Below, piece by piece: positions 35,966 to 44,830 of a stretch of DNA of 64,000 nucleotides (positions are counted from its first letter, which is position 1; each line of letters starts with the position of its first letter). Source of the stretch: CAWJNF01 sp963844235 (lineage in GTDB: Bacteria > Actinomycetota > Thermoleophilia > Gaiellales > Gaiellaceae). Position numbers and translations under genes: made by a program. The stretch lies in the NCBI GenBank assembly GCA_963844235.1, contig CAWJNF010000004.1, positions 434,001 to 498,000 of the forward strand, given 5' to 3'. The notes beneath the pieces are model-generated. The model had not been told where the DNA came from and made no database searches. It saw only the letters and a list, made by a program, of their open reading frames with translations.

Positions 35966-36520
35966 TCAACCTCGCTCTCGTAGCCAGTCGACCACGTCCC
36001 GTGCGTTTCCATCAGGCGGGAAGACCGGGTAGAAGACCTTCGCGATCCGGCGTGACTCGAGAACGAGCGTGACGCGCCGGTAGAGGATCGCCTGCTCGAA
36101 CTCGAACGTCGGCAGACCGAGGGCGGCGCCGAGCCTGCGCTCGGGATCGGCGATTACCGGATACTCGAGGCCGAGCCGCTCGGCCACCTCGATCTGCTCG
36201 TCGAGGGGCTGCGCCGACAGTCCCGCGACGTGGGCTCCGAGCGCGGCGAGATCTGCCTCGTGGTCCCGGAACCCACACGACTGCGGCGTGCAGCCCCGCG
36301 CACCGGGAACGGCGTCCCAGCCGTCCGGTACGGGCACGTCGGGCTTGCCCGTCCGCGGATAGACGTAGAGCACGCACAGCCGCGCCGCCAGGTCGCCCAG
36401 ATCGACCGGCCCCCGCGACGAGTCGAGCACGAGCTCCGGCACAGCCTTCCCCGCCAGGTGATCGCAGGCACCGTCGTCGACGGGCTCCGGCAGGTCGGGT
36501 GGGAGGACGTACAGGCTCAC
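35966..36520 (-). CDS. peroxiredoxin-like (AhpC/TSA, redoxin) protein
   Basis: A 184-residue thiol peroxidase-like protein. The segment GCTPQSCGFRDHEADLAALG contains two Cys four residues apart in the place of the peroxidatic site (compare the TPxxC motif of BCP-type peroxiredoxins), and VIADPERRLGAALGLPTFEF is the conserved downstream strand. The GTG at 36520 overlaps the stop of the M20 peptidase by four bases. A peroxide-removing enzyme fits a block rich in flavin oxidases. Confidence 0.8.
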   Translation of the reverse strand: MSLYVLPPDLPEPVDDGACDHLAGKAVPELVLDSSRGPVDLGDLAARLCVLYVYPRTGKPDVPVPDGWDAVPGARGCTPQSCGFRDHEADLAALGAHVAGLSAQPLDEQIEVAERLGLEYPVIADPERRLGAALGLPTFEFEQAILYRRVTLVLESRRIAKVFYPVFPPDGNARDVVDWLRERG

Positions 36521-37767
36521 TCCGCCACCCCGCACACGCGCGTCGCGGCGAGCGCGTAGACCTGGGCCGTCTTCACGAGGCCGTCGATGTCGAGATTCTC
36601 GCCATTCTCCGTGTCGAGCAGACCGCTCGACGTCCCGTAGTTGACCGTCGCGATCCCGTAGCGCGTCAGCACGCTCGCGTCGGAGAACCACCGGGTGACG
36701 TCCCGTGCCGGGGGCTCGCCGAACACGGCCTCGTGGCTCGCGTCGACGGCGCGCACCAGCGCATGGTCGTCCTCGATCTGCGCACCGGGCGCGGTCACGT
36801 AGATCTCGGCTTCGACGCCGTAGTCCGGGAAGCGCTCCTTCAGCCCGCGAACCATGTCCAGAACCTCGGCGCGGGCGACGGTCATCGGCTTCGTCGGCGG
36901 AACGCGCACGTCGAGGAAGAGGTCGGTGCGATGCGGGGTCCGCGACACGCGCCAGCCGAAGCCTCCTTGGAGCGCGGCGACGTTGACAATCGCCTTCGCG
37001 CCACGGAAGGCATTGGCGGGATCCTCCTCCCACGTCGGGACCCACTCCAGCACCGCATCAAGCACCTCGCGCATGCGCAGGATCGAGTTGCGGTCACGGG
37101 TGCCCTCGCTGAAGGCCGTGTGGATGAAGTGACCCTGGGTCGAGAGCCGGAGCCACAGCGAGCCGAAATGGCCGAGCACAACCTTCGACTCGGTCGGCTC
37201 GCCGAGGATGCACATGTCGGCGACCCCGCCGTGCGAGACGAGGTGCCGCGAGCCGGCCGCGTACCCACGCCACTCGGCGCCCTGCGCCTCGCCCTGCTGC
37301 GCCTTCTCGATCTCGCCGCAGACCGCCGCGACCATCAGGTCGCCACGAAGCCGAACGCCCGCGTCGGCGAGGGCGCGGAGCGCCTCCACGTAGCAGGCGA
37401 GCGCGCCCTTCATGTTCGAGACCCCGAGCCCGTAGAGCCGCCCCTCCTCGACGAACGCGCTCGGCTGGAAGCCCGGGACGTGCGCGAGCCACGGCTCACG
37501 ACCCGAGTAGGACGTGTCCATGTGGCCGTTGAACATCAGGCTGAGCCCGCCGCCCGCGCCCTCACGGATCCCGAGCACGTTCGGGCGGCCTTCCTCCACC
37601 TGTTGCCACTGAACCGCCAGCCCCAGGTCCCGGAACGTATCGGCCATGAGGTGCGCCATCGCCTCTTCCGAGCCCGTGAAGCTCGGCACCCCGATCGCCC
37701 GCGAGGCCCAGTCGACGAGCCTCGTCTCGTCGACCGCGGCCGCGATACGCTCGTCGAACTCGGTCAT
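36517..37767 (-). CDS. M20 family metallohydrolase (ArgE/DapE/ACY1-like)
   Basis: A 416-residue zinc amidohydrolase. The metal motifs are MFNGHMDTSYSG (near 81-92), LYGLGVSNMKGALA (bridging region; Ser where Asp is common in GxxDMK), a catalytic CGEIEKAQQ segment and ILGEPTESKV. The C-terminal His of the second metal site should be looked for near NYGTSSGLL, where it is not obvious. The ATG at 37767 has GGAGGCGAGG just upstream. It starts the overlapping string with the peroxiredoxin. Confidence 0.82.
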   Translation of the reverse strand: MTEFDERIAAAVDETRLVDWASRAIGVPSFTGSEEAMAHLMADTFRDLGLAVQWQQVEEGRPNVLGIREGAGGGLSLMFNGHMDTSYSGREPWLAHVPGFQPSAFVEEGRLYGLGVSNMKGALACYVEALRALADAGVRLRGDLMVAAVCGEIEKAQQGEAQGAEWRGYAAGSRHLVSHGGVADMCILGEPTESKVVLGHFGSLWLRLSTQGHFIHTAFSEGTRDRNSILRMREVLDAVLEWVPTWEEDPANAFRGAKAIVNVAALQGGFGWRVSRTPHRTDLFLDVRVPPTKPMTVARAEVLDMVRGLKERFPDYGVEAEIYVTAPGAQIEDDHALVRAVDASHEAVFGEPPARDVTRWFSDASVLTRYGIATVNYGTSSGLLDTENGENLDIDGLVKTAQVYALAATRVCGVAE

Positions 37768-37786
37768 CCTCGCCTCCGGCCTGCTC

Positions 37787-37860
37787 GGGCCGCATGAGAT
37801 GCGGCCCATACGGGGATCATGGTTGTGCGACGCGTGTAGGGGCCGGGTCTCATCCGGCCC
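37787..37860. repeat. two palindromic repeats, one with changed arms on both sides
   Basis: 37787-37807 has arms GGGCCGCAT / ATGCGGCCC, a compensated change of the usual GGGCCGGAT / ATCCGGCCC. 37836-37860 has GTAGGGG and GGGCCGGAT-like arms, and it contains the stop codon of the LLM gene that ends at 37850. Confidence 0.85.
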
Positions 37861-38926
37861 GAAAATGCGGCAGCACCCGCTCGCCGAACAACCGGATCTG
37901 CTCGTGGCGCCCGGCGCCCCACACCTCGAGCATCACATGGGTGCACCCCGCGTCGCGATATTCCTCGATCGCCTCGATGCAGTCGGAGGGGGTGCCCGCG
38001 ATCGGCTTGCACCGATCCAGGATCTCGTCCGTGACGTGCTTCTTCGCCTCCAGGCGGCCGCCGCGCTCCATCGCCTCGGCGATCGGCTGGATCTCCTCCG
38101 GGTCGATCCCTGCGAGGTCGAGCAGCGTGTCGGCAGAGCCCTTGATGTTCTGCACCTTGTTCGCGAGGTACATGCCGGCGATCTCGCGCGCGCCGTCCCG
38201 GCCCGCATCCCGCTCTTCGCCGATCGACGCGACGATCGTGCAGCCGATGTCGATCGCGGCGGCGTCCTTGCCGGCCCTCGCGGCGCCCTCGGCGACATTC
38301 TCCCGCGTGTAGCGAACGAACGCGGGGGTCGTGATCGACGGGGTCAGCACACCGTCACCGATCTCGCCGCCGAGTTGCTGGATCATGGGCGCCGTGGCGG
38401 CGACGTAGACGGGGACATCCCAACCGGGCGCCTCCACGTCAGCCGAGAGCTCGGGCAGGTCGGCGCTGAACACCGGCCCGTCGTACTCGAAGCGACCACC
38501 GGCGAGCGCGCCGCGCACGATCGCCACGGAATCGCGCATGTGGGCGAGCGGCCTCGTCACCTTCGGCGGGCCGGCCTGCTTCGTGTTGTTGAGGAAGATC
38601 TTCGACGTGCCGAAGCCGAGGATGAAACGACCCGGCCCGGCGGCCTCCTGGACGACGCGGGCGTCCATCGCGACCTGCACCGGATGGCGCGTGTACGGCG
38701 AGATGATCCCCCACCCGATCGTGAGGCGTTTCGTCTCCCGCGCCATGAGCGCCGAGACAACCGTGGAGGAGCGGGCTTCCATCCCGTGCTTTCGCCACCA
38801 GGGATAGGCCTCGGCCAGCCACACCGTGTCGATCCCCGCCTCGTCCATGACACGCGCCGAGGCGAGCATCTCCTCGAGCGGCTCCATGGTGAGCTGCATG
38901 ACGCCGATCCGGAACGGGACGGCCAG
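37850..38926 (-). CDS. LLM-class F420-dependent oxidoreductase (probable CTG start)
   Basis: A luciferase-like enzyme, 358 residues from a CTG at 38926. The conserved N-terminal strand FRIGVMQLTMEPLEEMLASA begins before the first ATG (38899), and GGAGGAGG (38933-38940) is exactly six bases from the CTG but 34 from the ATG. Other features are AGIDTVWLAEAYPWWRKHG, RLTIGWGIISPYTRHPVQVAMDA and FILGFGTSKIFL. The last residues RAG and the TGA are encoded inside a palindromic repeat. Function and substrate are unknown. Confidence 0.85.
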   Translation of the reverse strand: MAVPFRIGVMQLTMEPLEEMLASARVMDEAGIDTVWLAEAYPWWRKHGMEARSSTVVSALMARETKRLTIGWGIISPYTRHPVQVAMDARVVQEAAGPGRFILGFGTSKIFLNNTKQAGPPKVTRPLAHMRDSVAIVRGALAGGRFEYDGPVFSADLPELSADVEAPGWDVPVYVAATAPMIQQLGGEIGDGVLTPSITTPAFVRYTRENVAEGAARAGKDAAAIDIGCTIVASIGEERDAGRDGAREIAGMYLANKVQNIKGSADTLLDLAGIDPEEIQPIAEAMERGGRLEAKKHVTDEILDRCKPIAGTPSDCIEAIEEYRDAGCTHVMLEVWGAGRHEQIRLFGERVLPHFRAG

Positions 38927-38963
38927 TCGGAACCTCCTCCGCGGGTGGCGGGATCTTCGCAGA

Positions 38964-38973
38964 TTTGATCAAA
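38964..38973. promoter_or_regulatory. candidate operator TTTGATCAAA
   Basis: A perfect 10-base palindrome about 38-47 bases upstream of the CTG start of the LLM gene and just after the stop of the secreted protein gene. It shares its TGATCA core with sites at 29489 and 44837. Confidence 0.4.
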
Positions 38974-38975
38974 CG

Positions 38976-39740
38976 TCAGGTCGGCGTGCCACGGCGGTGG
39001 CTGAGCAGGTCTTCGCGGTCGTTTCCGCCCGAGACGCCGATCGCGAGCACGGGCCCGACGCCGCGGGCGTAGAACTTGTACTCGAGCACCCGGGGCTCGA
39101 GCGGGTTCGTGTCCTTCGTCATCACCACGTCCGTGAAGTGGCCGGCGGGCACCCCGACCTGCTCATCGAGGCTGAAGATGGCGCCCCTGTCCTCTGCCTC
39201 GCCGGCGTAGTACTCCTGCCTGTAGGTCATGCCGACCTCGGGGTTCGCGGGCATGACGATCCCCGGCTGCGCTCCGTCGACTCCCGCCTCCCACGACCCG
39301 GCACGCGAGACGACCTTGCCGTTCTCGTACTCCTTCGTGTTCTCGCCCAGGTACCACAGGTTTCCGCGGCAGTCCTGGGCGTACCAGTCGTCGGTCACCT
39401 CGACGAGCTCGCCGTCCTCCCTGACCACGTCGTGCACGACCCGGGCCGTGATCCCGTTCGCGATCAGCTTCGTCTTCGCGGTGACCGTCACGACGACCCG
39501 CTGCCTCGTCCCGTCTGGGGCCGTCTCGCGGTAGATCCAGCGGCTGCCCGGCGCCATCGGCCAGTACGGGTTGTCGATCGAGGTCGTGAAATCGGCCGGA
39601 TCGAGCTCGACCGGCTCGCTCCCCTGCGGGAGCGCGATCTCAGCGCAGGCACCGACCCCCAACTCGATACCGCCCCAGGCCGCGAGCGGGAACGCGATTG
39701 CGAGGACGCCCGCCACGGCTGCCATCGTCTTGGCTCTCAT
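38976..39740 (-). CDS. secreted protein of unknown function
   Basis: A 254-residue protein with a signal peptide (MRAKTMAAVAGVLAIAFPL, cleavage likely around residue 25). The mature part is rich in strands and aromatic residues (NPYWPMAPGSRWIYRET, WYAQDCRGNLWYLGENTKEY, EVGMTYRQEYY). It contains only two Cys that could pair. I do not recognise a functional family; the pattern resembles conserved exported proteins of actinobacteria annotated as hypothetical. The ATG at 39740 has a GGAGAT upstream. Confidence 0.7.
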   Translation of the reverse strand: MRAKTMAAVAGVLAIAFPLAAWGGIELGVGACAEIALPQGSEPVELDPADFTTSIDNPYWPMAPGSRWIYRETAPDGTRQRVVVTVTAKTKLIANGITARVVHDVVREDGELVEVTDDWYAQDCRGNLWYLGENTKEYENGKVVSRAGSWEAGVDGAQPGIVMPANPEVGMTYRQEYYAGEAEDRGAIFSLDEQVGVPAGHFTDVVMTKDTNPLEPRVLEYKFYARGVGPVLAIGVSGGNDREDLLSHRRGTPT

Positions 39741-39832
39741 CTCGATCTCCTCTCACTGAAGCGCTCGAGCGCGCGACGACCCGCTCAGTATGGGACGCAG
39801 CGGATGAGAAGGAGATGAGAGCGGAGGGCGGA

Positions 39833-40291
39833 TCAGGCCGACGAGGCTGCGACGGCCTGGACGCGCTCGTCGAGCGCTTTCAGCACGCTGCCGACCTGCT
39901 GGTTGACGATCGGCTGCAGGACCCGCAGGCCCATGCTGGCGACCTGGCCACCGAGGCGGACGTCCGCCTCCCACTGCATCGCCGTGGTGTCGCCGTCCGT
40001 CTCGGCGAGCTCGAAGCGGGTCTGCATCGAGAGCAGGGCGCCGACGCCGGTCCCCTTGGCCTGGAGGGCGGCGAAGTCGGGCTCTCGCTCGTCGGTCTTC
40101 TCGAAGTCGATCGTCATCTTCAGCCCGCCTAGACCGAGCGGGATCTTGACGCGCGCCTGCCAGTGGCGCTCGTCGTGGACGTCGAAGCCCTCGACCCCGG
40201 GCATGAGCGCGGCCAGCTCCGCCGGGTCGTTGAGAACGCGCCAGACGGCGTTCCGCGGAGCGGCGAACGAGCGCTCGCCGCTGACCTTCAC
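39833..40291 (-). CDS. coxG: CoxG/SRPBCC family protein
   Basis: A 152-residue START-like protein: SGERSFAAPRNAVWRVLNDPAELAALMPG at the N terminus, GLGGLKMTIDFEKTDE, MQWEADVRLGGQVASMG and a C-terminal amphipathic helix that could bind membrane. CoxG-type proteins anchor or assist molybdenum hydroxylases of the CO-dehydrogenase family. The GTG at 40291 overlaps the stop of the large-subunit gene by four bases, consistent with such a role. The assignment to CoxG is by family and position. Confidence 0.8.
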   Translation of the reverse strand: MKVSGERSFAAPRNAVWRVLNDPAELAALMPGVEGFDVHDERHWQARVKIPLGLGGLKMTIDFEKTDEREPDFAALQAKGTGVGALLSMQTRFELAETDGDTTAMQWEADVRLGGQVASMGLRVLQPIVNQQVGSVLKALDERVQAVAASSA

Positions 40292-42753
40292 CGGCTCTCC
40301 ACGGTCACGCCGGAGCGACTCGCCGCCGGATCCCTGAGCAGCTCCCAGACCCGGTCGTAGGGGTTGTGGCTGTCGGTCACGATGGCCCGCCCGGCTGACC
40401 GGAGCGCGTCCTGGATGGCCGCGCAGATTGCGTGGATGCCGGCGCCGCCGCCCTCCCCCATGCCCTTCGCGCCGAGCGACGTGAACGGCGAGGGCGACTC
40501 GAGCGAGCCGGTCCTGAGCGGCGGCATGTCCATCGCGTGCGGCACGTGGTAGTCGTAGAAATTTGCCGTGAGGAGGTTCCCGTCCTCGTCGTAGGCGAAC
40601 GTCTCCCACACCGCGGCGCCGATCGCCTGGGCGGTCGCTCCGTGCACCTGGCCCTCGACGATCTGCGGATTGATCCGCGTGCCGCAGTCGTCGACAGCGG
40701 CATAGTCGACGAGCTCGTAGTGGCCGGTCTCGGGGTCGACCTCGACGACGCACGCATGGATCTGCGTCGCGTAGGTGAGCGTCAGGTTGCCGAACTTGCG
40801 CTCGACGTCCGGCACCTGGAAGGGCGGCCGGTACACGTAGCGGCAGTTGAGCGTGACGTCGTCGAGCTCCGGCGGCAGGCCGGCGTTGTTCGCGTTGATG
40901 ATCGCCCCGCAGGCGAAGAACGGGAGCGCCGCCTCCGGATTGTCCTTCCGCTTCGCCATCCCGTCCTCGAGCACGATGTCGTCCTGGCCGCCGGCGCCCA
41001 GGATCACGGCCGCGAGGCGCTTGATCTCCGAGGCCAGCGCCTCGGCCGCGCCTTTCACGGCGCCCAGCCCGGTCACCGCGAACTGGCTCGCGTACGTACC
41101 GGAGAAGCCTGCATGGGAGTTCCAGTAGGAGTCATGCCCGGCGCGCACGGTAACCGCGTCCACGCCGCAGCCGAGGATGTCCGCGACGACCTGCGAAGCG
41201 GTGGTCTCGTGGCCCTGGCCCTGCGGCGTCGTGCCGAGCGTGACGACGATCTCGCCGAAGATGTCGAGCTTCACCATCGCCACCTCGTTGTTGCCGGAGA
41301 ACTGCAGCTCCGGGTTGAGGAGGCGCGACTGGCCGAAGTTGTTGGTGCCCGAGTCGAGGGTCGAGCCGATGCCGAAGCCGAGCAGCTTGCCGCGGGCTTC
41401 GGCGTCGCGGCGGCGCTCTTCGATCCGGTCGTGGCCGACGAGCTCGAGCGCGATGTCGAGGCACCGCGCGTAGTCCCCGGAGTCGTAGACGCAGCCGTTC
41501 GGGGTCTCGTAGGGCATCTCCTCGGTGCGGATGTAGTTCTGCTTGCGGAATGCCACGGGATCGAGCCCGAGCTCGTTCGCAACGATGTCGGCGATGCGCT
41601 CGCACAGCCAGAGGTGCTGCATGCGCGAGTAGCCGCGGTTCGGCGACGCCGGCGCCTTGTTCGTCATCACCTGCGTGAACTCGAGCCGGATGTTGCGCCA
41701 GCGGTACATCCCCGGCGTCACCTGCGCCCAGATGACACCGCCGAGCGGCTCGTAGCGCAGCCAGGCGCCCGCGTCGTCGAGCGCCTTGCAGCGGAAGCCG
41801 AGCAGCGTGCCGTCCGCCTTGACGGCGACCTCGATGTCGTGGAACCAGCGCTCGTTCCCGTGCGACATCGACTGGTGGAAATCCGTGCGCCACTCGGTCC
41901 ACTGGACGGGGCGGCCGAGCTTGCGCGCCAGCAGGCAGCAGGCGACGAGCTGCGGGTGCGTCGTGATCTTGTTCCCGAAGCCGCCGCCGATGTCCTGCGA
42001 GACGAAGCGCAGCTTGTCGAGCCCGACGCGAAGTGCCGGTCCCATCATGATCGCGGCGAAGCCCGGGAACTGGTTGTTCGACGTGATCGTCCACTGTCCG
42101 GTGCCGCGGTTGTACTCGACGAGCGCGCCGTCGCATTCGAGCGGCGTCGAGTTGAAGCGGTCGAAGTGGAGCTCGGCGATCCTGACCACGCGGTCGGCCT
42201 CGGCGAACGCCGCGTCGAGATCGCCCCACTCGTACACGCCGCTCCAGGACAGGTTCGAGCCCACCTCCTCGTGGAGGACGGGCGCGTCCGCGTCGAGCGA
42301 GCGGCGTGCGTCGACGAGCGTCGGCAGGGGCTCGTACTCCACGTCGACCAGCTCGGAGGCGTCACGTGCGAGCTCGCGCGTCTCGGCGACGACCGCGGCC
42401 ACGGCCTCGCCGAGGTAGCGCGCCTTGCCGACCGCGAGCGCGAAATCCCGGATGTTCGCTCCCGGTGGGGTCGTGATCTGGAAGAAGGGGTCGGTCTGGA
42501 TGGCGACCTCGTCGCCCGTCAGCGTCCCGATCACACCCCTTGCCTCGAGCGCCCGGGTCACGTCGATCGAGGCGATGCGGGCGTGGGCGTACGGCGAGCG
42601 GACGAAGTGGACATAGCCCATGTTGTGGCGCCGGACGTCGTCGACGAAGACGCCCTGCCCCTGGAGAAGGCGTTTGTCCTCCTTGCGCGGCACGCTCAGC
42701 CCGATCGAGCCGCGCTTGACGACCGGACGCTCTGCCGTATCGGCGGTGCTCAC
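40288..42753 (-). CDS. molybdenum hydroxylase large subunit (xanthine dehydrogenase/CoxL family)
   Basis: An 821-residue molybdopterin-cytosine-dinucleotide-binding subunit. Moco motifs are QDIGGGFGNK (near 259), TTPQGQGHET (near 511) and GAKGMGEGGGAG (near 771) with the catalytic Glu. The substrate-loop motif is not AYxCSFR (true CO dehydrogenase), nor AYRGAGR (usual form II), but ASPNRGYSRMQ, so the substrate is neither CO nor readily predicted. The GTG at 42753 overlaps the small-subunit stop. All three subunits form one enzyme with the neighbours. Confidence 0.9.
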   Translation of the reverse strand: MSTADTAERPVVKRGSIGLSVPRKEDKRLLQGQGVFVDDVRRHNMGYVHFVRSPYAHARIASIDVTRALEARGVIGTLTGDEVAIQTDPFFQITTPPGANIRDFALAVGKARYLGEAVAAVVAETRELARDASELVDVEYEPLPTLVDARRSLDADAPVLHEEVGSNLSWSGVYEWGDLDAAFAEADRVVRIAELHFDRFNSTPLECDGALVEYNRGTGQWTITSNNQFPGFAAIMMGPALRVGLDKLRFVSQDIGGGFGNKITTHPQLVACCLLARKLGRPVQWTEWRTDFHQSMSHGNERWFHDIEVAVKADGTLLGFRCKALDDAGAWLRYEPLGGVIWAQVTPGMYRWRNIRLEFTQVMTNKAPASPNRGYSRMQHLWLCERIADIVANELGLDPVAFRKQNYIRTEEMPYETPNGCVYDSGDYARCLDIALELVGHDRIEERRRDAEARGKLLGFGIGSTLDSGTNNFGQSRLLNPELQFSGNNEVAMVKLDIFGEIVVTLGTTPQGQGHETTASQVVADILGCGVDAVTVRAGHDSYWNSHAGFSGTYASQFAVTGLGAVKGAAEALASEIKRLAAVILGAGGQDDIVLEDGMAKRKDNPEAALPFFACGAIINANNAGLPPELDDVTLNCRYVYRPPFQVPDVERKFGNLTLTYATQIHACVVEVDPETGHYELVDYAAVDDCGTRINPQIVEGQVHGATAQAIGAAVWETFAYDEDGNLLTANFYDYHVPHAMDMPPLRTGSLESPSPFTSLGAKGMGEGGGAGIHAICAAIQDALRSAGRAIVTDSHNPYDRVWELLRDPAASRSGVTVESR

Positions 42754-43232
42754 GCGCGTGCTCCAGCGACCGCCCTGACCGCTGCGATGATGTTCCAGTA
42801 ACCGGTGCAGCGGCAGATGTTGCCTTGCAACGCCTTCGCGATCTCGGCGTCGGTGGGCTCGGGGTTGTGGCGCAGCAGGTAGGTGGCGCTGATGAGCATC
42901 CCCGGCGTGCAGTAGCCGCACTGGAGCGCATGGTGGTCGGAGAACGCCTGCTGCAGCTCGTCCAGCTCGCCCTCGGCCGCGAGGCCTTCGACGGTCGTCA
43001 GGGAGTGGCCGTCGGCCTGGACCGCGAGCAGCATGCAGGACTTCACCGCGTGGCCGTCGAGCAGCACCGTGCAGGCGCCGCAGTTCCCCGTGTCGCAGCC
43101 GACGTGGGTGCCCGTGAGGTCGCAGTCGTCGCGAACGAAGTGGACGAGCAGACGACGCGCCGCGACCTCGCGTTCGTAGACCGTGCCGTTGATCTCGACC
43201 GCGACCGTCGTCTCGACGACGGGGCCGCTCAT
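42750..43232 (-). CDS. molybdenum hydroxylase 2Fe-2S small subunit
   Basis: A 160-residue iron-sulfur subunit of the xanthine-dehydrogenase family with two 2Fe-2S clusters: GCDTGNCGACTVLLDG (plant-ferredoxin type, near 45) and CGYCTPGM with GNICRCTGY in the C-terminal domain. It passes electrons from Mo to FAD. The ATG at 43232 overlaps the FAD-subunit stop. Confidence 0.93.
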   Translation of the reverse strand: MSGPVVETTVAVEINGTVYEREVAARRLLVHFVRDDCDLTGTHVGCDTGNCGACTVLLDGHAVKSCMLLAVQADGHSLTTVEGLAAEGELDELQQAFSDHHALQCGYCTPGMLISATYLLRHNPEPTDAEIAKALQGNICRCTGYWNIIAAVRAVAGARA

Positions 43233-44092
43233 CCTCTCGCACCTCGCTCTGCGGCCTCCATGACAGCGCGCACGGCGAGCACCTCGGCCAGGTGACGTCG
43301 ATACTCGCCCGATCCGTGGGCATCCGAGGGCGGGTCGAGGCTCGCGCCGAGCCCGCTCGCCGCCTCGCGGACACGCGTCTCGTCGAGCGCGGCGCCGCGC
43401 AGCGCCTCCTCCATCGCCCGGGCGCGTTCCGGCACCGCCGAGACGCAGCCGATCGCGATACGAGCGTCCTCAACGGCGCCGTTGGCACGGAGCGTCGCGG
43501 CGGCGCTCACAATGGCCGTCCCGTCCTTCCCGATGGTGACGGCCGAGAACGCGTCCCCGGCGACGCCTCGCGGCGGAATCGTGATCCTCGTGAGTAGCTC
43601 GCCCGGGCCCACGGCAGTCATGTAGACGCCGACGAAGAACTCCTCCGCCGGAACCGAGCGCTCGCCCGCCGCGCCGACGATGGTCATCGAAGCGCCGAGC
43701 GTGACCATGAGCGGCGGCAAATGGTTCGTCGGGTCGTTCGCACAGACGTTGCCGCCGATCGTGCCCCGGTTTCGCACCTGCACGTCGGCGATCTGCGCCG
43801 CCACCTCGGAGAGGATCGGGCGCAGCTCGGCCACCTCGTGCGAGCGCACGAGGTCTGCGTAGGTGGCCATCGCGCCGATCTCGAGCCCGCCTTCGGTGGT
43901 GGCGAGAATCTGGCGTAGCCCGGCCAGGTCGCCGAGGTCGACGAGGACGTCCGGGGCCGCAATCCGCGTCTTCATGACGTTGACGAGGGTCTGACCGCCC
44001 GCGAGCGCCCGGGCGCCCTCGTGCTCCGAGAGGAGGCGGATCGCCTCGGCCACCGAGGACGGGCGGGCGTACTCGACCGCGCTCAGGAGCAT
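43229..44092 (-). CDS. molybdenum hydroxylase FAD-binding subunit
   Basis: A 287-residue FAD subunit of the xanthine-dehydrogenase/CoxM family: RALAGGQTLVNVMKTR (FAD site, near 28), RNRGTIGGNVCANDPTNHLPPLM (near 109-131), and a C-terminal CO-dehydrogenase flavoprotein domain. The ATG at 44092 is inside the last codons of the GntR gene (10-base overlap), so the regulator and the enzyme share one transcript. Confidence 0.9.
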   Translation of the reverse strand: MLLSAVEYARPSSVAEAIRLLSEHEGARALAGGQTLVNVMKTRIAAPDVLVDLGDLAGLRQILATTEGGLEIGAMATYADLVRSHEVAELRPILSEVAAQIADVQVRNRGTIGGNVCANDPTNHLPPLMVTLGASMTIVGAAGERSVPAEEFFVGVYMTAVGPGELLTRITIPPRGVAGDAFSAVTIGKDGTAIVSAAATLRANGAVEDARIAIGCVSAVPERARAMEEALRGAALDETRVREAASGLGASLDPPSDAHGSGEYRRHLAEVLAVRAVMEAAERGARG

Positions 44093-44829
44093 GGGCCGCG
44101 AGTGTATCCCGTCAACGCCGCCGCGGGCTCTCGGATCTCGAACAGCTCGCCGGAGCCCATGCTGCGCGCGACCAGGTTCGCCGTCAAGGCCAGGTGGTTG
44201 CGGAGCTCCAGCGCCGCCGCGTCGGGGTCGCGCGTGATGCACGCTTCGAGGATCCGCTCGTGCTCGCGGCGCCGCTCGTCGAGGCTGCGACCCCTGGGCA
44301 GCGAGGCCAGTCGGTAGCGCTCGCTCGACTCCCACAGCGGCGTGATCAGGCGCAGCAGCCAGCGTGAGCCTGCCGCTCGGTAAAGCGCGAAGTGGAACTC
44401 CGTGTGGGCCGCCCAGGCGGACGGCGCATCGTCGCGGCGGTAGCCGTCGACGTGGCGCGCCAGCGCGGCCGTGGCGCGCTCCGCGTCCTCGCCGGTGAAG
44501 CGCTCGGCGGCATGCCGGACGGCAAGCGGCTCGAGGGCGAGTCGTGCCTCGTAGACCTCGCGGAGATCGGCGACCGACAGCTCGGCGACGCGGGCGCCAC
44601 GATGCGGGACATGCTCGACGAGCCCGACCGCGTCGAGCCGGCGGAGCGCCTCTCGGATCGGCATCGGGCTCATGTCGAGCCGCTCGGCCAGCTCCTCGAT
44701 GAGCAGGCGCTGCCCGGGGACGAGTCCGCCCGTGAGGATGAGGTCGTGGAGCGAGGAGAATGCCTTCTCGGCGAGCGTCCGATGCCCACCGGCGGTGGCG
44801 GGGCCGGTAGGTGCAACCGACGGGGCCAT
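44083..44829 (-). CDS. GntR-family (FCD/FadR-type) transcriptional regulator
   Basis: A 248-residue regulator. The winged helix is residues ~20-85 (LAEKAFSSLHDLILTG, ERLDMSPMPIREALRRLDAVGLV) and the FCD effector domain follows, with Asp/His metal-type positions (EVYEARLALEPLAVRHA, HTEFHFALYRAAGS). It heads the molybdenum-hydroxylase operon and probably responds to its substrate. The ATG at 44829 has no clear ribosome-binding site; the open frame runs further, but the extra residues have no family support. Confidence 0.88.
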   Translation of the reverse strand: MAPSVAPTGPATAGGHRTLAEKAFSSLHDLILTGGLVPGQRLLIEELAERLDMSPMPIREALRRLDAVGLVEHVPHRGARVAELSVADLREVYEARLALEPLAVRHAAERFTGEDAERATAALARHVDGYRRDDAPSAWAAHTEFHFALYRAAGSRWLLRLITPLWESSERYRLASLPRGRSLDERRREHERILEACITRDPDAAALELRNHLALTANLVARSMGSGELFEIREPAAALTGYTRGPCS

Positions 44830-44830
44830 T

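Noticed and set aside
40432..42801. A 789-residue plus-strand ORF opposite the molybdenum hydroxylase
   Set aside because: Antisense shadow: the codon pattern mirrors the true gene on the minus strand.
40288..43232. A true carbon monoxide dehydrogenase
   Set aside because: The AYxCSFR active-site motif is absent from the large subunit, and maturation genes are missing.
40288..43488. One 1066-residue large subunit
   Set aside because: The first 245 residues are a shadow of the iron-sulfur subunit; the large subunit starts at the GTG 42753, which overlaps the small-subunit stop.
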